Source: Microcebus murinus (taxonomy: Eukaryota > Chordata > Mammalia > Primates > Cheirogaleidae). Taken from it: a stretch of DNA of 64,000 nucleotides. Shown here piece after piece: positions 11,461 through 21,700 of this stretch. The stretch lies in NCBI RefSeq assembly GCF_040939455.1, contig NC_134117.1, forward strand, positions 26,963,501-27,027,500, read 5' to 3'. How positions within the stretch are numbered: position 1 is the first letter of the stretch; each line of letters starts with the position of its first letter. The position numbers and the translations under genes were made by a program. Below the pieces are notes generated by a model. That model was not told the DNA's origin and ran no database searches. It saw nothing but the letters and a program-made list of their open reading frames with translations.

Positions 11461-11516
11461 CAGCCGGAGGCACCTCCAGGGAACGGGACCTTCCCTTTTG
11501 GGACCCTACAGCTGAC

Positions 11517-12035
11517 TCAGGGGAACTCAGACTGTGAGCTCCCTACCCGCCCGCCCTCCCAGGTGCTGCTGACACGGTGTTCCCAGGAGAACGGTGCCGA
11601 CTCAGAGGCTGAGAGACATAGACCCAGCTTGGGCTCCCTGTGGGTGAATTGGGACCAGAAATCCTCTCCCTCGTGGGGATACAGTTTGAACTCTGGGACC
11701 CAGAGGTCGGACCTGCAGACCAGATCCCCTGCACCGAGGGCTAGCATTGCCCGGGGCACAGAAGGGTTATATGTGAACAGCCTACTGAGGCGTGTGTGCC
11801 TCCAGGGGCGGATTGGCGTCCTAGAGGGAACCCTACTCCCAGGAGGAGGCTGTGCGCCCAACCCAGGTGGCATTCCTGTGCAGGGAGCCTCCCGGCCGAC
11901 ATCATAGTCCGGGGAGGCCTGGTGGCTTGTGGTCTGCCCTGCTGGCAGAGGCCCAGGAGTAGCTGCGGAGTTGGGGAAGATGGAAAGAAGCGAGGCCCGC
12001 TCCACACTGCGGGTCTCAGACAGCCCCACCCCCAC
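11517..12035 (-). other. 172-codon antisense frame in the L1 5' UTR
   Basis: Starts MGVGLSETRSVERASLLS and ends within the GC-rich half of the 5' UTR. The related L1 has the same start and related sequence (52741 onward, MGVGLSDTGSLKRASLLS), but it is split there into two frames (52741-52974 and 53017-53271). There are no known domains. It may be chance openness in GC-rich DNA. Confidence 0.25.
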
Positions 12036-12394
12036 ACACAGACTTTCTGGCTGAGCGGGACCATTCTAGCCTCGCCCTGACAGCTTTCCCTGGAAGCAGA
12101 GTACAGAACTTTGACCCCTGCTAATGGCCTGAGGGCAGGCTTATCCAACCCAGCTCCACCCAGAACAATAGCAGATAACAGGACACAAAATCAACAGCAT
12201 AGCCTGTTCCTCCAAGCAAACGCCACCTACTGACAGGGACAGCATCTTGCACAGCCTTTCCATGGCACCCACTGACTCAATATACAGGGAGTGGTCCAAT
12301 TTCACCCACAGACACCACCTAATGCCTCAGAAACTAAACAAGGTGTGTCAATACCCAAACAATAACTTAAGGAAAGAAACAACAACAGATCGAC

Positions 12395-13386
12395 ATGGGA
12401 AGAAATCAGCGAAAGAACTCAGGAAATATGAAGAACCAAACGGAAAACACCCCCCCAAAGAGGAGCACCAGCCCCCTAGAAACGGACACCAACCAAAATC
12501 AGGCAACCAATATGACAGAAGAGGAATTTCGTATGTGGATCATAAGAACACTCACCCAGCTGCAACAACAACTCAATAACCAACACAAAGAAACCACAAA
12601 AAGCCTCCAGGATATGGAAAAAGAAATAGACAGAATGAAGAAAAGTTTAACCGAACTCCTGGAAATGAAGAATCAATTCAAGGAACTACAAAATACAGTG
12701 GAAAGTCTCAAGAACAGGGTAGATCAAACAGAAGAAAGAATCTCAGAGCTTGAAGATAACACCCTCCAATTAAATAAATCAGTCACAGAAATAGAGCAGA
12801 GAAACAAGCGAAAAGAGCAAAGTCTACAAGAGCTGTGGGATTATGTGAAGAAACCTAATGTGAGGGTCATAGGGTTACCAGAAGGGGAAGAAGACAACAC
12901 TCAAGGGTTGGACAAGCTGTTTGAAGATATAATAGAGGAAAATTTCCCAGGCCTTGCTCAAAATCTGGATATACAAGTTCAAGAAGCTCAGAGGACCCCT
13001 GGGAGATTCAATGCAAACAGGAAGACGTCACAATATGCAGTCATCAGACTGACCGAAATATCAACTAAAGAGGCCCTTCTAAGAGCTGTAAGACAAAAGA
13101 AGCAAGTAACATACTGGGAAAGCCAATTCGAATAACATCAGACTTCTCTAATGAGACTTTACAAGCAAGGAGAGACTGGGGCCCCATTCTCACTCTTCTG
13201 ACACAAAACAATGCCCAGCCTAGAATATTATTCCCTGCAAAACTAAGCTTCATATATGAAGGAGAAATAAAAACATTCTCAGACAAACAAAGGCTCAGAG
13301 AATTCACCAAGACAAGACCAGCCCTACAAGAAGTACTTAAAACAGCGTTACGCACGGAACATCATAGTAATAACCCACGAATATAA
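12395..13386 (+). pseudogene. L1 ORF1 (RNA-binding chaperone), one frameshift
   Basis: ORF1p normally forms trimers that coat L1 RNA in cytoplasmic particles. The ATG has a good context (cgacATGG). The polar N-terminus is followed by a coiled coil (about residues 50-145, LQDMEKEIDRMKKSLTELL...). An RRM region begins with VRVIGLPEGEEDNTQG (about residue 150), and a C-terminal RNA-binding domain contains AKLSFIYEGEIKTFSDKQ. A net one-base loss near 13114 (VTYWESQFE then stop at 13133-13135) breaks the frame. In the shifted frame it continues to the expected TAA at 13384-13386, giving about 330 residues in all. A 42-base spacer separates it from ORF2. Confidence 0.9.
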
Positions 13387-13427
13387 AAACAACCAAAACC
13401 TAAAGATATTAAAGGCCAGATATTACA

Positions 13428-16400
13428 ATGGCTCAAGACAGAAATCATAGCAACAACATCCAACCCAACAGAATGATCAGTAATCTACCTTACCTATCAG
13501 TTCTCTCAATAAATGTGAATGGCTTAAACTCTCCACTCAAGAGACATAGGCTGGCTGAATGGATAAGAAATTACAGGCCAAGTATATGCTGTCTTCAGGA
13601 AAAGTATCTGACGTGCAAGGATGCATATACACTAAAAATAAAAGGGTGGAGATCAATATTCCAAGCAAATAGAAGCCAAAAGAAGGCTGGTGTGGCAGTT
13701 CTAATTTCAGACGATTTAGTTTTTAAACCAACAAAAGTAGTGAAAGACAAAGAGGGTCATTATATAATGGTGAAGGGCACAGTCCAACAAGAAGAGATAA
13801 CAATTTTAATTATATATGCACCCAACTTAGGTGCACCCAGATTCATAAAGCAAACCTTACTGGAGCTAAGCAAATGGATTAATAGCAACTCCATAATCGC
13901 CAGAGATTTCAACACCCCACTGATAGCACGAGACAGATCCTCCAAACAGAAAATTAATAAAGAAATAATAGACTTAAATAAAACTCTAGAACAACTGGGT
14001 CTGACTGACATTTACAGGACATTCTGCCCCAAAATCCACTGAATATACGTTCTTATCATCAGCTCATGGGACATTCTCTAGGATTGACCATATCCTAGGA
14101 CACAAAGAAAATCTCAAGAAATTTAAAAAAATAGAAATCATACCATGTACCTTCTCAGATCACAGTGGAATAAAAGTAGCAATCAACCCTAACAGAAACT
14201 CACATTTCTACACAAAAACATGGAAATTTAACAACCTCCTACTAAATGATTACTTCATAAATGAAGAAATCAAGATGGAAATAAAAAAATTCTATGAAGA
14301 AAACGACAATGGAGAGACAAGTTATCACTCCTCTGGGAAACAGCTAAAGCAGTTCTGAGAGGAAAGTTTATCTCCATAAATGCCTATAACCAAAAGACAA
14401 GAAGATCACAAATAGACAATCTAATGAAACGACTCAAAGAGCTGGAAAAAGAAGAACAGACCAACCCCAAACCCAGCAGAAGAAGTGAAATCAACAAGGT
14501 CAAATCAGAACTAAACGAAATTGAAAACAGGGAAGCTATTCAGGAGATTAATAAAACAAAAAGTTGGTTCTTTGAAAAAATAAACAAAATTGACACACCA
14601 TTGGCTAAGCTAACGAAAAGCAGAAAAGAGAAATCTCTAATAAGCTCCATCAGGAATAAAAAAGGAGATATCACAACTGATCCCAAAGAGATACAAGATA
14701 CAATTTATGAATACTACAAAAATCTTTATGCACACAAACTAGAAAATGTGGAGGAAATGGACAAATTTCTAGAAACACACAGCCTCCCTAGGCTCAAAGA
14801 GGAAGAAATAGCTTCCCTGAACAGACCAATCTCAACAATTGAAATAGAAACAGCAATTTAAAATCTCCCTGAAAAGAAAAGTGCTGATCCAGATGGCTTC
14901 ACACCTGAATTTTACCACATTTACAAAGGAGAACTAGTACCTATCTTGCAGAAACTATTCCACAACATCGAGAAGAACGGAAACCTCCCCGCCACCTTTT
15001 ATGAAGCGAATATTACTCTGATAGCAAAACCAGGAAAGGATGCAACAAAAAAAGAAAACCAACATCCCTAATGAATATAGATGCAAAAATTTTCAACAAA
15101 ATCTTAGCTCACCGAATCCAGACACTTATAAAAAAATAATCCACCATGACCAAGTGGGCTTCATCCCAGGGATGCAGGGAAGGTTCTACATATGTAAATC
15201 TATAAATGCAATTCACCACATACACAGAAGCAAAAACAAAGACCACATGATTCTTTCAATAGATGTATAAAAAGCTTTTGACAAAATTCAACACCCTTTC
15301 ATGATACGAACACTTAAGAAAATAGGCATAGAAGGGACATACCTAAAAATGATACAAGCCATATATGACAGAGCCATAGCCAACATCATACGGAATGGGG
15401 AAAAATTGAAATCATTCCCACTTAGAACTGGAACCAGACAAGGGTGCCCACTATCTCCACTTCTGTTCAACATAGTGCTGGAAGTCTTGGCTACAGCAAT
15501 CAGACAGGAAAATGGAATTAAGGTATCCAAATAGGGGCAGAAGAGATCAAACTTTCACTATTTGCTGATGATATGATATTGTATCTAGAAAACCCCAAAG
15601 ATTCAGCCAGGAAACTCCTGGAACTGATCAATGAATTTAGTAAAATCTCAGGATACAAAATCAATACACAGAAATCAGAGGCATTCATATACGCCAACAA
15701 CAATCTAATTGAGAACCAAATCAAAGACTCAATTCCCTTCACAATAGCAACAAAGAAATTAAAGTATCTAGGAATATACCTAACCAAGGAGGTAAAAGAC
15801 CTCTACAGGGAGAACTATGAAACACTGAGGAAGGAAATAGCAGAGGATGTAAACAGATGGAAATCCATACCATGCTCGTGGATCGGCAGACTCAATATCA
15901 TCAAAATGTCTATACTACCCAAACTGATCTACAGATTCAATGCAATACCTATTAAAATCCCATCAGCATTCTTCACAGATATAGAAAAAATAATTTTACG
16001 TTTCGTATGGAACCAAAGAAGACCCCGAATATCAAAAGCAATTCTAGGCAACAAAAACAAAATGGGAGGCATTAATATGCCAGATATCAAACTATACTAC
16101 AAAGTTGTAGTAATTAAACAATATGGTATTGGCACAAAAATAGGAATATTGACCAGTGGAACAGATGTGAGAATCCTGATATAAAACCATCCTCATATAG
16201 CCATCTAATCTTTGACAAAGCAGACAAAAACATACGCTGGGGAAAAGAATCCCTTTTCAATAAATGGTGCTGGGAAAACTGGATAGCCACCTGCAGAATG
16301 CTAAAACAGGACCCACACCTTTCACCTCTCACAAACACCAACTCACGCTGGATGAGAGACTTATACCTAAGGTATGAAACTATTAGAACTCTAGAGGAAA

Positions 16401-17307
16401 ATGTTTAAAACGCTCTCCTAGACATTGGTCTGGGCAAAGAGTTTATGAAGAAGTCCCCAAAGGCAATCACAGCAGCAACAAAAATAAATAAATGGGACAT
16501 GATCAAACTACAAACTACAAACTACAAAGCTTCTGCACAGCCAAAGAAATAGTCATGAAAGTAAACAGACAACCTACAGAATGGGAGAAAAATTTTGCAT
16601 CCTATACTTCCGATAAGGGACTGATAACTAGAATATACTTAGAACTCACAAAAATCAGGAAGAAAAAATTAAATAACCCCATTAAAAAGTGGGCAAAGGA
16701 CTTGAACAGAAACTTTTCTAAAGAAGACAGAAGAATGGCCAACAAACATATGAAAAAATGCTCAACATCTCTAATCATCAGGGAAATGCAAATCAAAACC
16801 ACAACGAGATATCACTTAATCCCAGTGAGAATGGCCTTTATCAAAAAATCTCCAAACAATAAATGCTGGCGTGGTTGCGGAGAGAGAGGAACACTCCTAC
16901 ACTGCTGGTGGGACTGCAAACTAGTTCAACCTCTGTGGAAAGCAATATGGAGATACCTTAAAGTGATACAAGTGAATCTACCATTTGATCTAGCAATCCC
17001 ATTGCTGGGCATCTACCCAAATGATCCAATGACACTCTACAAAAAAGACACCTGCACTCGAATGTTTATAGCAGCACAATTCATAATTGCAAGGCTGTGG
17101 AAACAGCCCAAGTGCCCATCAATCCAAGAATGGATTAATAAAATGTGGTATATGTATACCATGGAGTACTATTCAGCTCTAAGAAACAATGGTGATATAG
17201 CACATCTTATATTTTCCTGGTTAGAGCTGGAACCCATACTACTAAGTGAAGTACCCCAAGAATGGAAAAACAAGCACCAGATATATTCTCCAGCAAACTG
17301 GTATTAA
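13428..17307 (+). pseudogene. L1 ORF2 (endonuclease and reverse transcriptase), multiply broken
   Basis: ORF2p nicks genomic DNA and reverse-transcribes L1 RNA from the nick. The endonuclease domain comes first (13428-14042): it starts LPYLSVLSINVNGLNSPLKR, keeps the LQE motif, but has RDFNTPL where family members have GDFNTPL. A frameshift ends the frame at 14040-14042. More shifts and stops follow, for example taa near 14859 and at 15268-15270. The reverse transcriptase is recognisable, with FADD at 15561-15572. The C-terminal zinc-knuckle-like motif CX3CX7HX4C lies at 16864-16917. The natural stop is 17305-17307. Expected length is about 1,290 residues. Confidence 0.93.
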
Positions 17308-17539
17308 CTGAGTAGCACCTAAGTGGACACATAGGTACTACAGTAATAGGGTATTGGACAGGTGGGAGGGGGGAAGGGGCGGGTATATACAAACATAATG
17401 AGTGAGATGTGCACCATTTGGGGGATGGTCATGATGGAGACTCAGACTTTTGGGGAGAGGGGGGAAATGGGCATTTATTGAAACCTTAAAATCTGTACCC
17501 CCATAATATGCTGAAATAAAAAAAAAACAAAAAAAAAAC
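17308..17539 (+). other. L1 3' UTR, poly(A) signal and tail
   Basis: Contains the L1-typical G-rich run (gtgggaggggggaaggggc), then cccccataatatgctgaaat, the signal aataaa at 17515-17520 and an A-rich tail with two interruptions. The same UTR wording marks the L1 ends at 4462, 28190, 42297 and, reversed, 47219. Confidence 0.9.
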
Positions 17540-18219
17540 CATATATGTATATGTTACCTGTTCTGATTTACATTACAAGTAAAGCTGTTTGTAAAGTAAA
17601 ACAAGCTTTCAGTGCTTTAACGCTTTCTTAATCACACAAGAGCAAAACGGATTCGTTGTCAATGCACAGCACAAACTATAGTGTGGACTATGAATGCTGG
17701 CTGTGGGCATTGTTTCGCACCCGGTGAGTGCCGTACCGAAGTGGTTAATCCACTCACGTATTCATGGGCACTTGAGTTGTTTCCACATCTTTGCAATTGT
17801 GAATTGTGCTGCTATAAACATGCTACTGCAGATGTCCTGTTTATAGAATTTCTTTTATCCTTTGGGTAAATGCCCAGTAATGGGATTGCTGGATCAAATG
17901 GTAGTTCTACTTGTAGCTCTTTGAGGTATCTCCATATTACTTTCCACAGAGGTTGTACTAGTTTGCAGTCCCACTAGCAGTGTATGAGTATTCCCATCTC
18001 TCTGCATCCATCTCAGCATTTAATGTTTTGGGACTTTTTGATAAAGGTCATTCTCACTGGAGATAAGTGATTGTGGTTTTGATTTGCATTTACGTGATGA
18101 TTAGAGATGTTGAGAATTTTTTCATATGTTTGTTGGCCATTAGTCTATCTTCTTTTGAAAAGTTTCTGTTCATGTCCTTTGCTCACTTTTTGATAAAGTT
18201 GTTTCATTTTTTTCTTGCT

Positions 18220-18290
18220 GATTTTCCTGAGTTCTATATAGATTCTCTAATGTATATAGATTTTCCTGAGTTCTGTATAGATTCTCTAAT
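18220..18290. repeat. 39-bp-period duplication at the L1 inversion junction
   Basis: A 32-bp unit starting gattttcctgagttct occurs at 18220-18251 and again at 18259-18290 with one difference, separated by gtatata. It sits exactly where the minus-strand and plus-strand halves of the twin-primed L1 meet. Confidence 0.85.
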
Positions 18291-18705
18291 CTTTGACAAA
18301 GCATACAAAAAACATGCAGTTGGGAAAAGAATCCTTATTCAATAAATGGTGCTGGGTAAATTGGATAACCACATGTAGAAGACTGAAACAGGATCCATAC
18401 TGTGCATATCTCACAAAAATCAACTCACGGTAGATAACAGACTTAAACCTAAGGCATGAAACTGTAAGAATTCTAGAAGAAAATGCTAGAAAAACTCTTA
18501 TAGACATTGACCTAAGCAAAGAATTTATGAAGAAGACCCCTAAAACAATCACAGCAAGAACAAAAATAAATAAATGGGACCTGATAAAATTAAAAAGCTT
18601 CTGCACAGCCAAGGAAAGTATCACTAGAGCAAATATACAACCTACAGAATGGAAGAAAATATTTGCATGTTACACATTGATTAAAGGGCTGATAACTCTT
18701 AGTAA

Positions 18706-21700
18706 TTTTTAAAACTGGAATATATTGTGCATGTTTTAGTTTTTTATTAAGTAGTAAACTCATTCTCTGCAATAATTTTTTATTATCATTAAGGGTTTTT
18801 TACTCCTGAGAATGAAAGAATTACAAAGAAGTCAGAACTTAATTTAGCATTTCTAAATCTTATTGAACTTGATGGATGGGTTGGTAGAAGGACCTATATA
18901 ACTTTACTAAATTTGCAATTTTGGAACAGTCAGATAATAGACAGTTAGATATTGCCTGAAGAAAATGGAAAGCCATTGGATTATATTAAATGTGAATATC
19001 ATTCTCAGATTTGGAGTATTAAAAGATCACTCTGATATCTGTGTGGAGAATGGATAGTATTCAATATAGAGGGGACAGAAGATAAGAGCAGTAACACTAT
19101 TGCAATTGACAAGGAAAAAAATGTGCAGAGCTAAAGATAGTAGAGCTGAAGAGAAAGAAAGAGACCTAAGACCTATTAAGGAGCTAGAACTGAGAGGACT
19201 TGGGGACTGAATGCATATGTGTGTTTGTGTATATGTGGTCAAGGCGAGGTGGAGATCAGGCTAGATCGAGCCTAGAATGAGTATCAGGTTTTTGGGTAGT
19301 TCCAGATTGCCACTTTACCAATTGATGTCCTTTTGTATGCAATTGTATAAATGTCTTGGAATTTATAGAGTTTGAAGTAAAACTCAGTAAAAAATAAAAA
19401 ATGAGAAAAAAAATACAATTTAGTGGCTAAAGACTAACAGTTGAGTTGTTCTGGTATTGAGTATAACTTTCATTCTAATACTCTTAACTCTTTTTAAAAT
19501 TATCACCATTATTTGGAATCTGTTTTATTTTGTCTTTAACCAGAAGATGAATCCAGAAATGAATTTTTTTCTCTGGGCTGGTTATCAGGACAATAATAGA
19601 CCCTGTAACTTAAAGGACGTAAAATCTCATTCTTTCCTTAGGTCAAAAGGCTATACAAGATCCCACCAGCTGCCTAGTGCTTCATTTGATCACAGCCGTC
19701 ATGCATCAATTCTAGTACTGTGTGCACATTTAAGAGAAAGGGAGCCAAAATCAAACCAGTCTTAACAAAGAGAATTTCAGCAGTCACATTAGGAATATGC
19801 AGAGGACCATAGTCTGCCCTCAGATGCATACCCAGAATTTCCATTGACGTCAATACTTATTGCTCACATGTATCCAAGGGCAGAATCTGGCCCTTAGAAA
19901 TTAAATTAAATAATTCCCTGTGTAGGATGCCAGAAAGTATCACAAATCTGCTGAGAGGGACAAGCTCTAACCATGAAATGGAAGTTTTTCTGTGGTAATG
20001 TCAACACTGATGAATTAAAATGGCCCAGAGATGCAAAATATGGGCCCTGCCCATTACTGTTTAAGTTTACAAAAGTTATGATCTGCAAATGTGTTTTCAA
20101 GAGTACAAATGATTTTTCAAAAATACAGGAGATAGCTCCAGTGAAGTTTTCATCTTTTGCCTGTTGTATGCATTTAAATGTAGTGAAATTAAGATTCAAA
20201 CACCTAAGATTTTAAAATCACTTTCATTCTATGAAAGTCTATAATTTTAGACTTGGAATAATATAAAGAAGCCCAAACATTCTCCATATTAGTGCTATAG
20301 TTCATCTGTTGGTGGATGCATTGTCCATAATGAAGGTGTCTGGAGTTTAAGAATTGCTAGGCATCTTTTGAACTGAACAAATAGGAAAATATTAATAACA
20401 GTCTACATGATCTTTTAATTTGGGGGTTGAGTGGAGGTCAAACTCTTGTCAATCCTCAGAAGGAGAGAAATGGTCTTTTTTTGCATAATAGTAAATGGCA
20501 GGGAATCTTCATTTTATGATTGTCACAAAATGTGGAAAACATATTTGCTCTTTGAAAAAAAGAAGAGATTGGGGTAATTTGTTTTCTTTAAGAAATCAAA
20601 TTCAAATATTTACAGAGGTTATCATTTAAACCCTTCAGATGAAAGTACTCTTTTGTATTATCATATTTAGACTGTTTAATGCTGATTAATAATACTCGAT
20701 TTTTCCAAAACCTTCAACTCAGTTAAAGAAATGTTTATTGTGTGACTCTTTTAGACTAGTTTGAGTGCTGGCATTCTGGGCTAAAAACTCAGTCCTGGCT
20801 ATCCAAGTACTCAACATTTGTTGAGGGGCCAGACATACTACAGTTTACAAAGAAAACAGAATGTGGTAAGTTCTCTAATAGCCATAAAACAAAATTCTGG
20901 GAGAGAATGAAGTGGAGGAGTAAGAACTCAAATTTGCCTGATGTTTTGCAAAGACCTTAAATGGCCCTGATCATCAATACAATAAGAATAGTATTCCAGG
21001 TGGAGTGATAACCCTGAACAAAGAATTAAGTGAGTGCTTGATATGTATATTAGGGAGCAATGAGATATCTGATATGGTTAGAACATAGGGGACATTAATA
21101 GTAATAGTCAAGATAAAATAATTGGGACCAACCTTTGGCCTTTAAATGCCAAACTGAGGAATTTGGGTTTTGCTCTAAGAGCACTTCTCATTTCTTACTG
21201 TTTTTGTCTAATTTCAGTCTATATCAGGATAAAATTTCAGTCAATTCTCTTAAAAATTGTTTCATGGATATTATCTATGAGTATCTCATATGCACGCTTA
21301 GTTTTTATTTTTTTACTTTCTCTCAATATTTTTGATAAATATGATTCCTTACCTGTTCAGGAAGGTTTTAATATTGAGTAAACAGGTTTATGGAGCAGAG
21401 TGATGGATATCATAGAATGGTTTCAAGGTGAAAAGGAATATTATGAAAATCTTTTGGTGAGAAAAAGAGACACATGAAGTAGAAATAGCTTTCAGCTCAT
21501 ATCTTCTCATTGGAGTTTTCTTTTGCTTTGAGATGATGTAGGTTTATAGCATAGGCATGCAGCTAGCCTCAGCCTGGCAAATGGTGATGCTGGGAAATAA
21601 GCTTGGGCCAAGCTTGGGGCTTGGTGTTAGCTCCAAATGCATAGGCTTGGAAAAATTACTAGACTTTTCTGGACCTCATTTTCTTTGTTTGGAAATGAGG

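Larger units (their letters stand above)
10974..12394 (+). promoter_or_regulatory. L1 5' UTR with internal promoter
   Basis: About 1.4 kb, GC- and CpG-rich compared with the AT-rich surroundings. It begins with a purine-rich start and a caagatggcgg word at 10985-10995, matching the YY1 site that positions transcription in L1 promoters. The sequence is shared with the second L1 (53610-52370). It contains several long antisense frames, listed separately. Confidence 0.85.
10964..17549 (+). mobile_element. full-length L1 (young strepsirrhine subfamily)
   Basis: Complete structure at 10974-17539 (about 6.57 kb): 5' UTR starting ggggtggagcaagatggcgg, ORF1, short spacer, ORF2, 3' UTR with a G-rich tract, aataaa at 17515-17520 and an A-rich tail. 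The target duplication catatatgta lies at 10964-10973 and 17540-17549. It is inserted inside the piggyBac-like element, so it is the youngest layer of the nest. Both ORFs are broken, so it should not be autonomous as read. Confidence 0.95.
10773..17748. mobile_element. non-autonomous piggyBac-like DNA transposon (interrupted by an L1)
   Basis: TTAA at 10773-10776 and 17745-17748 flank perfect 11-bp inverted termini ccacttcggta (10777-10787) and taccgaagtgg (17734-17744). Removing the element and one TTAA restores the surrounding L1 wording (ctacattttaTTAAtccac). The element itself is 10777-10973 plus 17550-17744, about 392 bp, with no coding frame, so it is a MITE-like passenger that needs a transposase in trans. 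TTAA duplication is the hallmark of the piggyBac superfamily. Recent piggyBac families are reported from the mouse lemur; whether this is one of them is inference. Confidence 0.87.
10375..18705 (-). mobile_element. 5'-inverted (twin-primed) L1, later split by piggyBac-like and L1 insertions
   Basis: The oldest layer of the nest. The 3' part lies on the minus strand in two pieces: 10385-10772 (3' UTR and end of ORF2) and 17749-about 18285 (further into ORF2). The 5' part, about 18286-18695, has the opposite (plus) orientation and covers the adjacent ORF2 segment (tctttgacaaagcatac to gggctgataa). A 10-bp duplication, ctcttagtaa, bounds the whole element (10375-10384 and 18696-18705), so this was one insertion with an internal inversion, as expected from twin priming. 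Without the nested elements it is about 1.3 kb. Confidence 0.88.

Noticed and set aside
11080..12100. CpG-rich block as a possible CpG-island promoter of a host gene
   Set aside because: It is the L1 5' UTR; the second L1 has the same block at 52370-53610.
12247..12579. 110-codon frame overlapping the start of L1 ORF1
   Set aside because: It is in a different phase from the real ORF1 and has only low-complexity composition.
15518..15787. Minus-strand frames opposite L1 ORF2 (also 40289-40789 and 41099-41545)
   Set aside because: Antisense shadows of ORF2; they recur in every L1 copy because of codon bias.
10964..17549. Possibility that the full-length L1 is active
   Set aside because: ORF1 has a frameshift and ORF2 several shifts and stops, so it cannot make the needed proteins as read.
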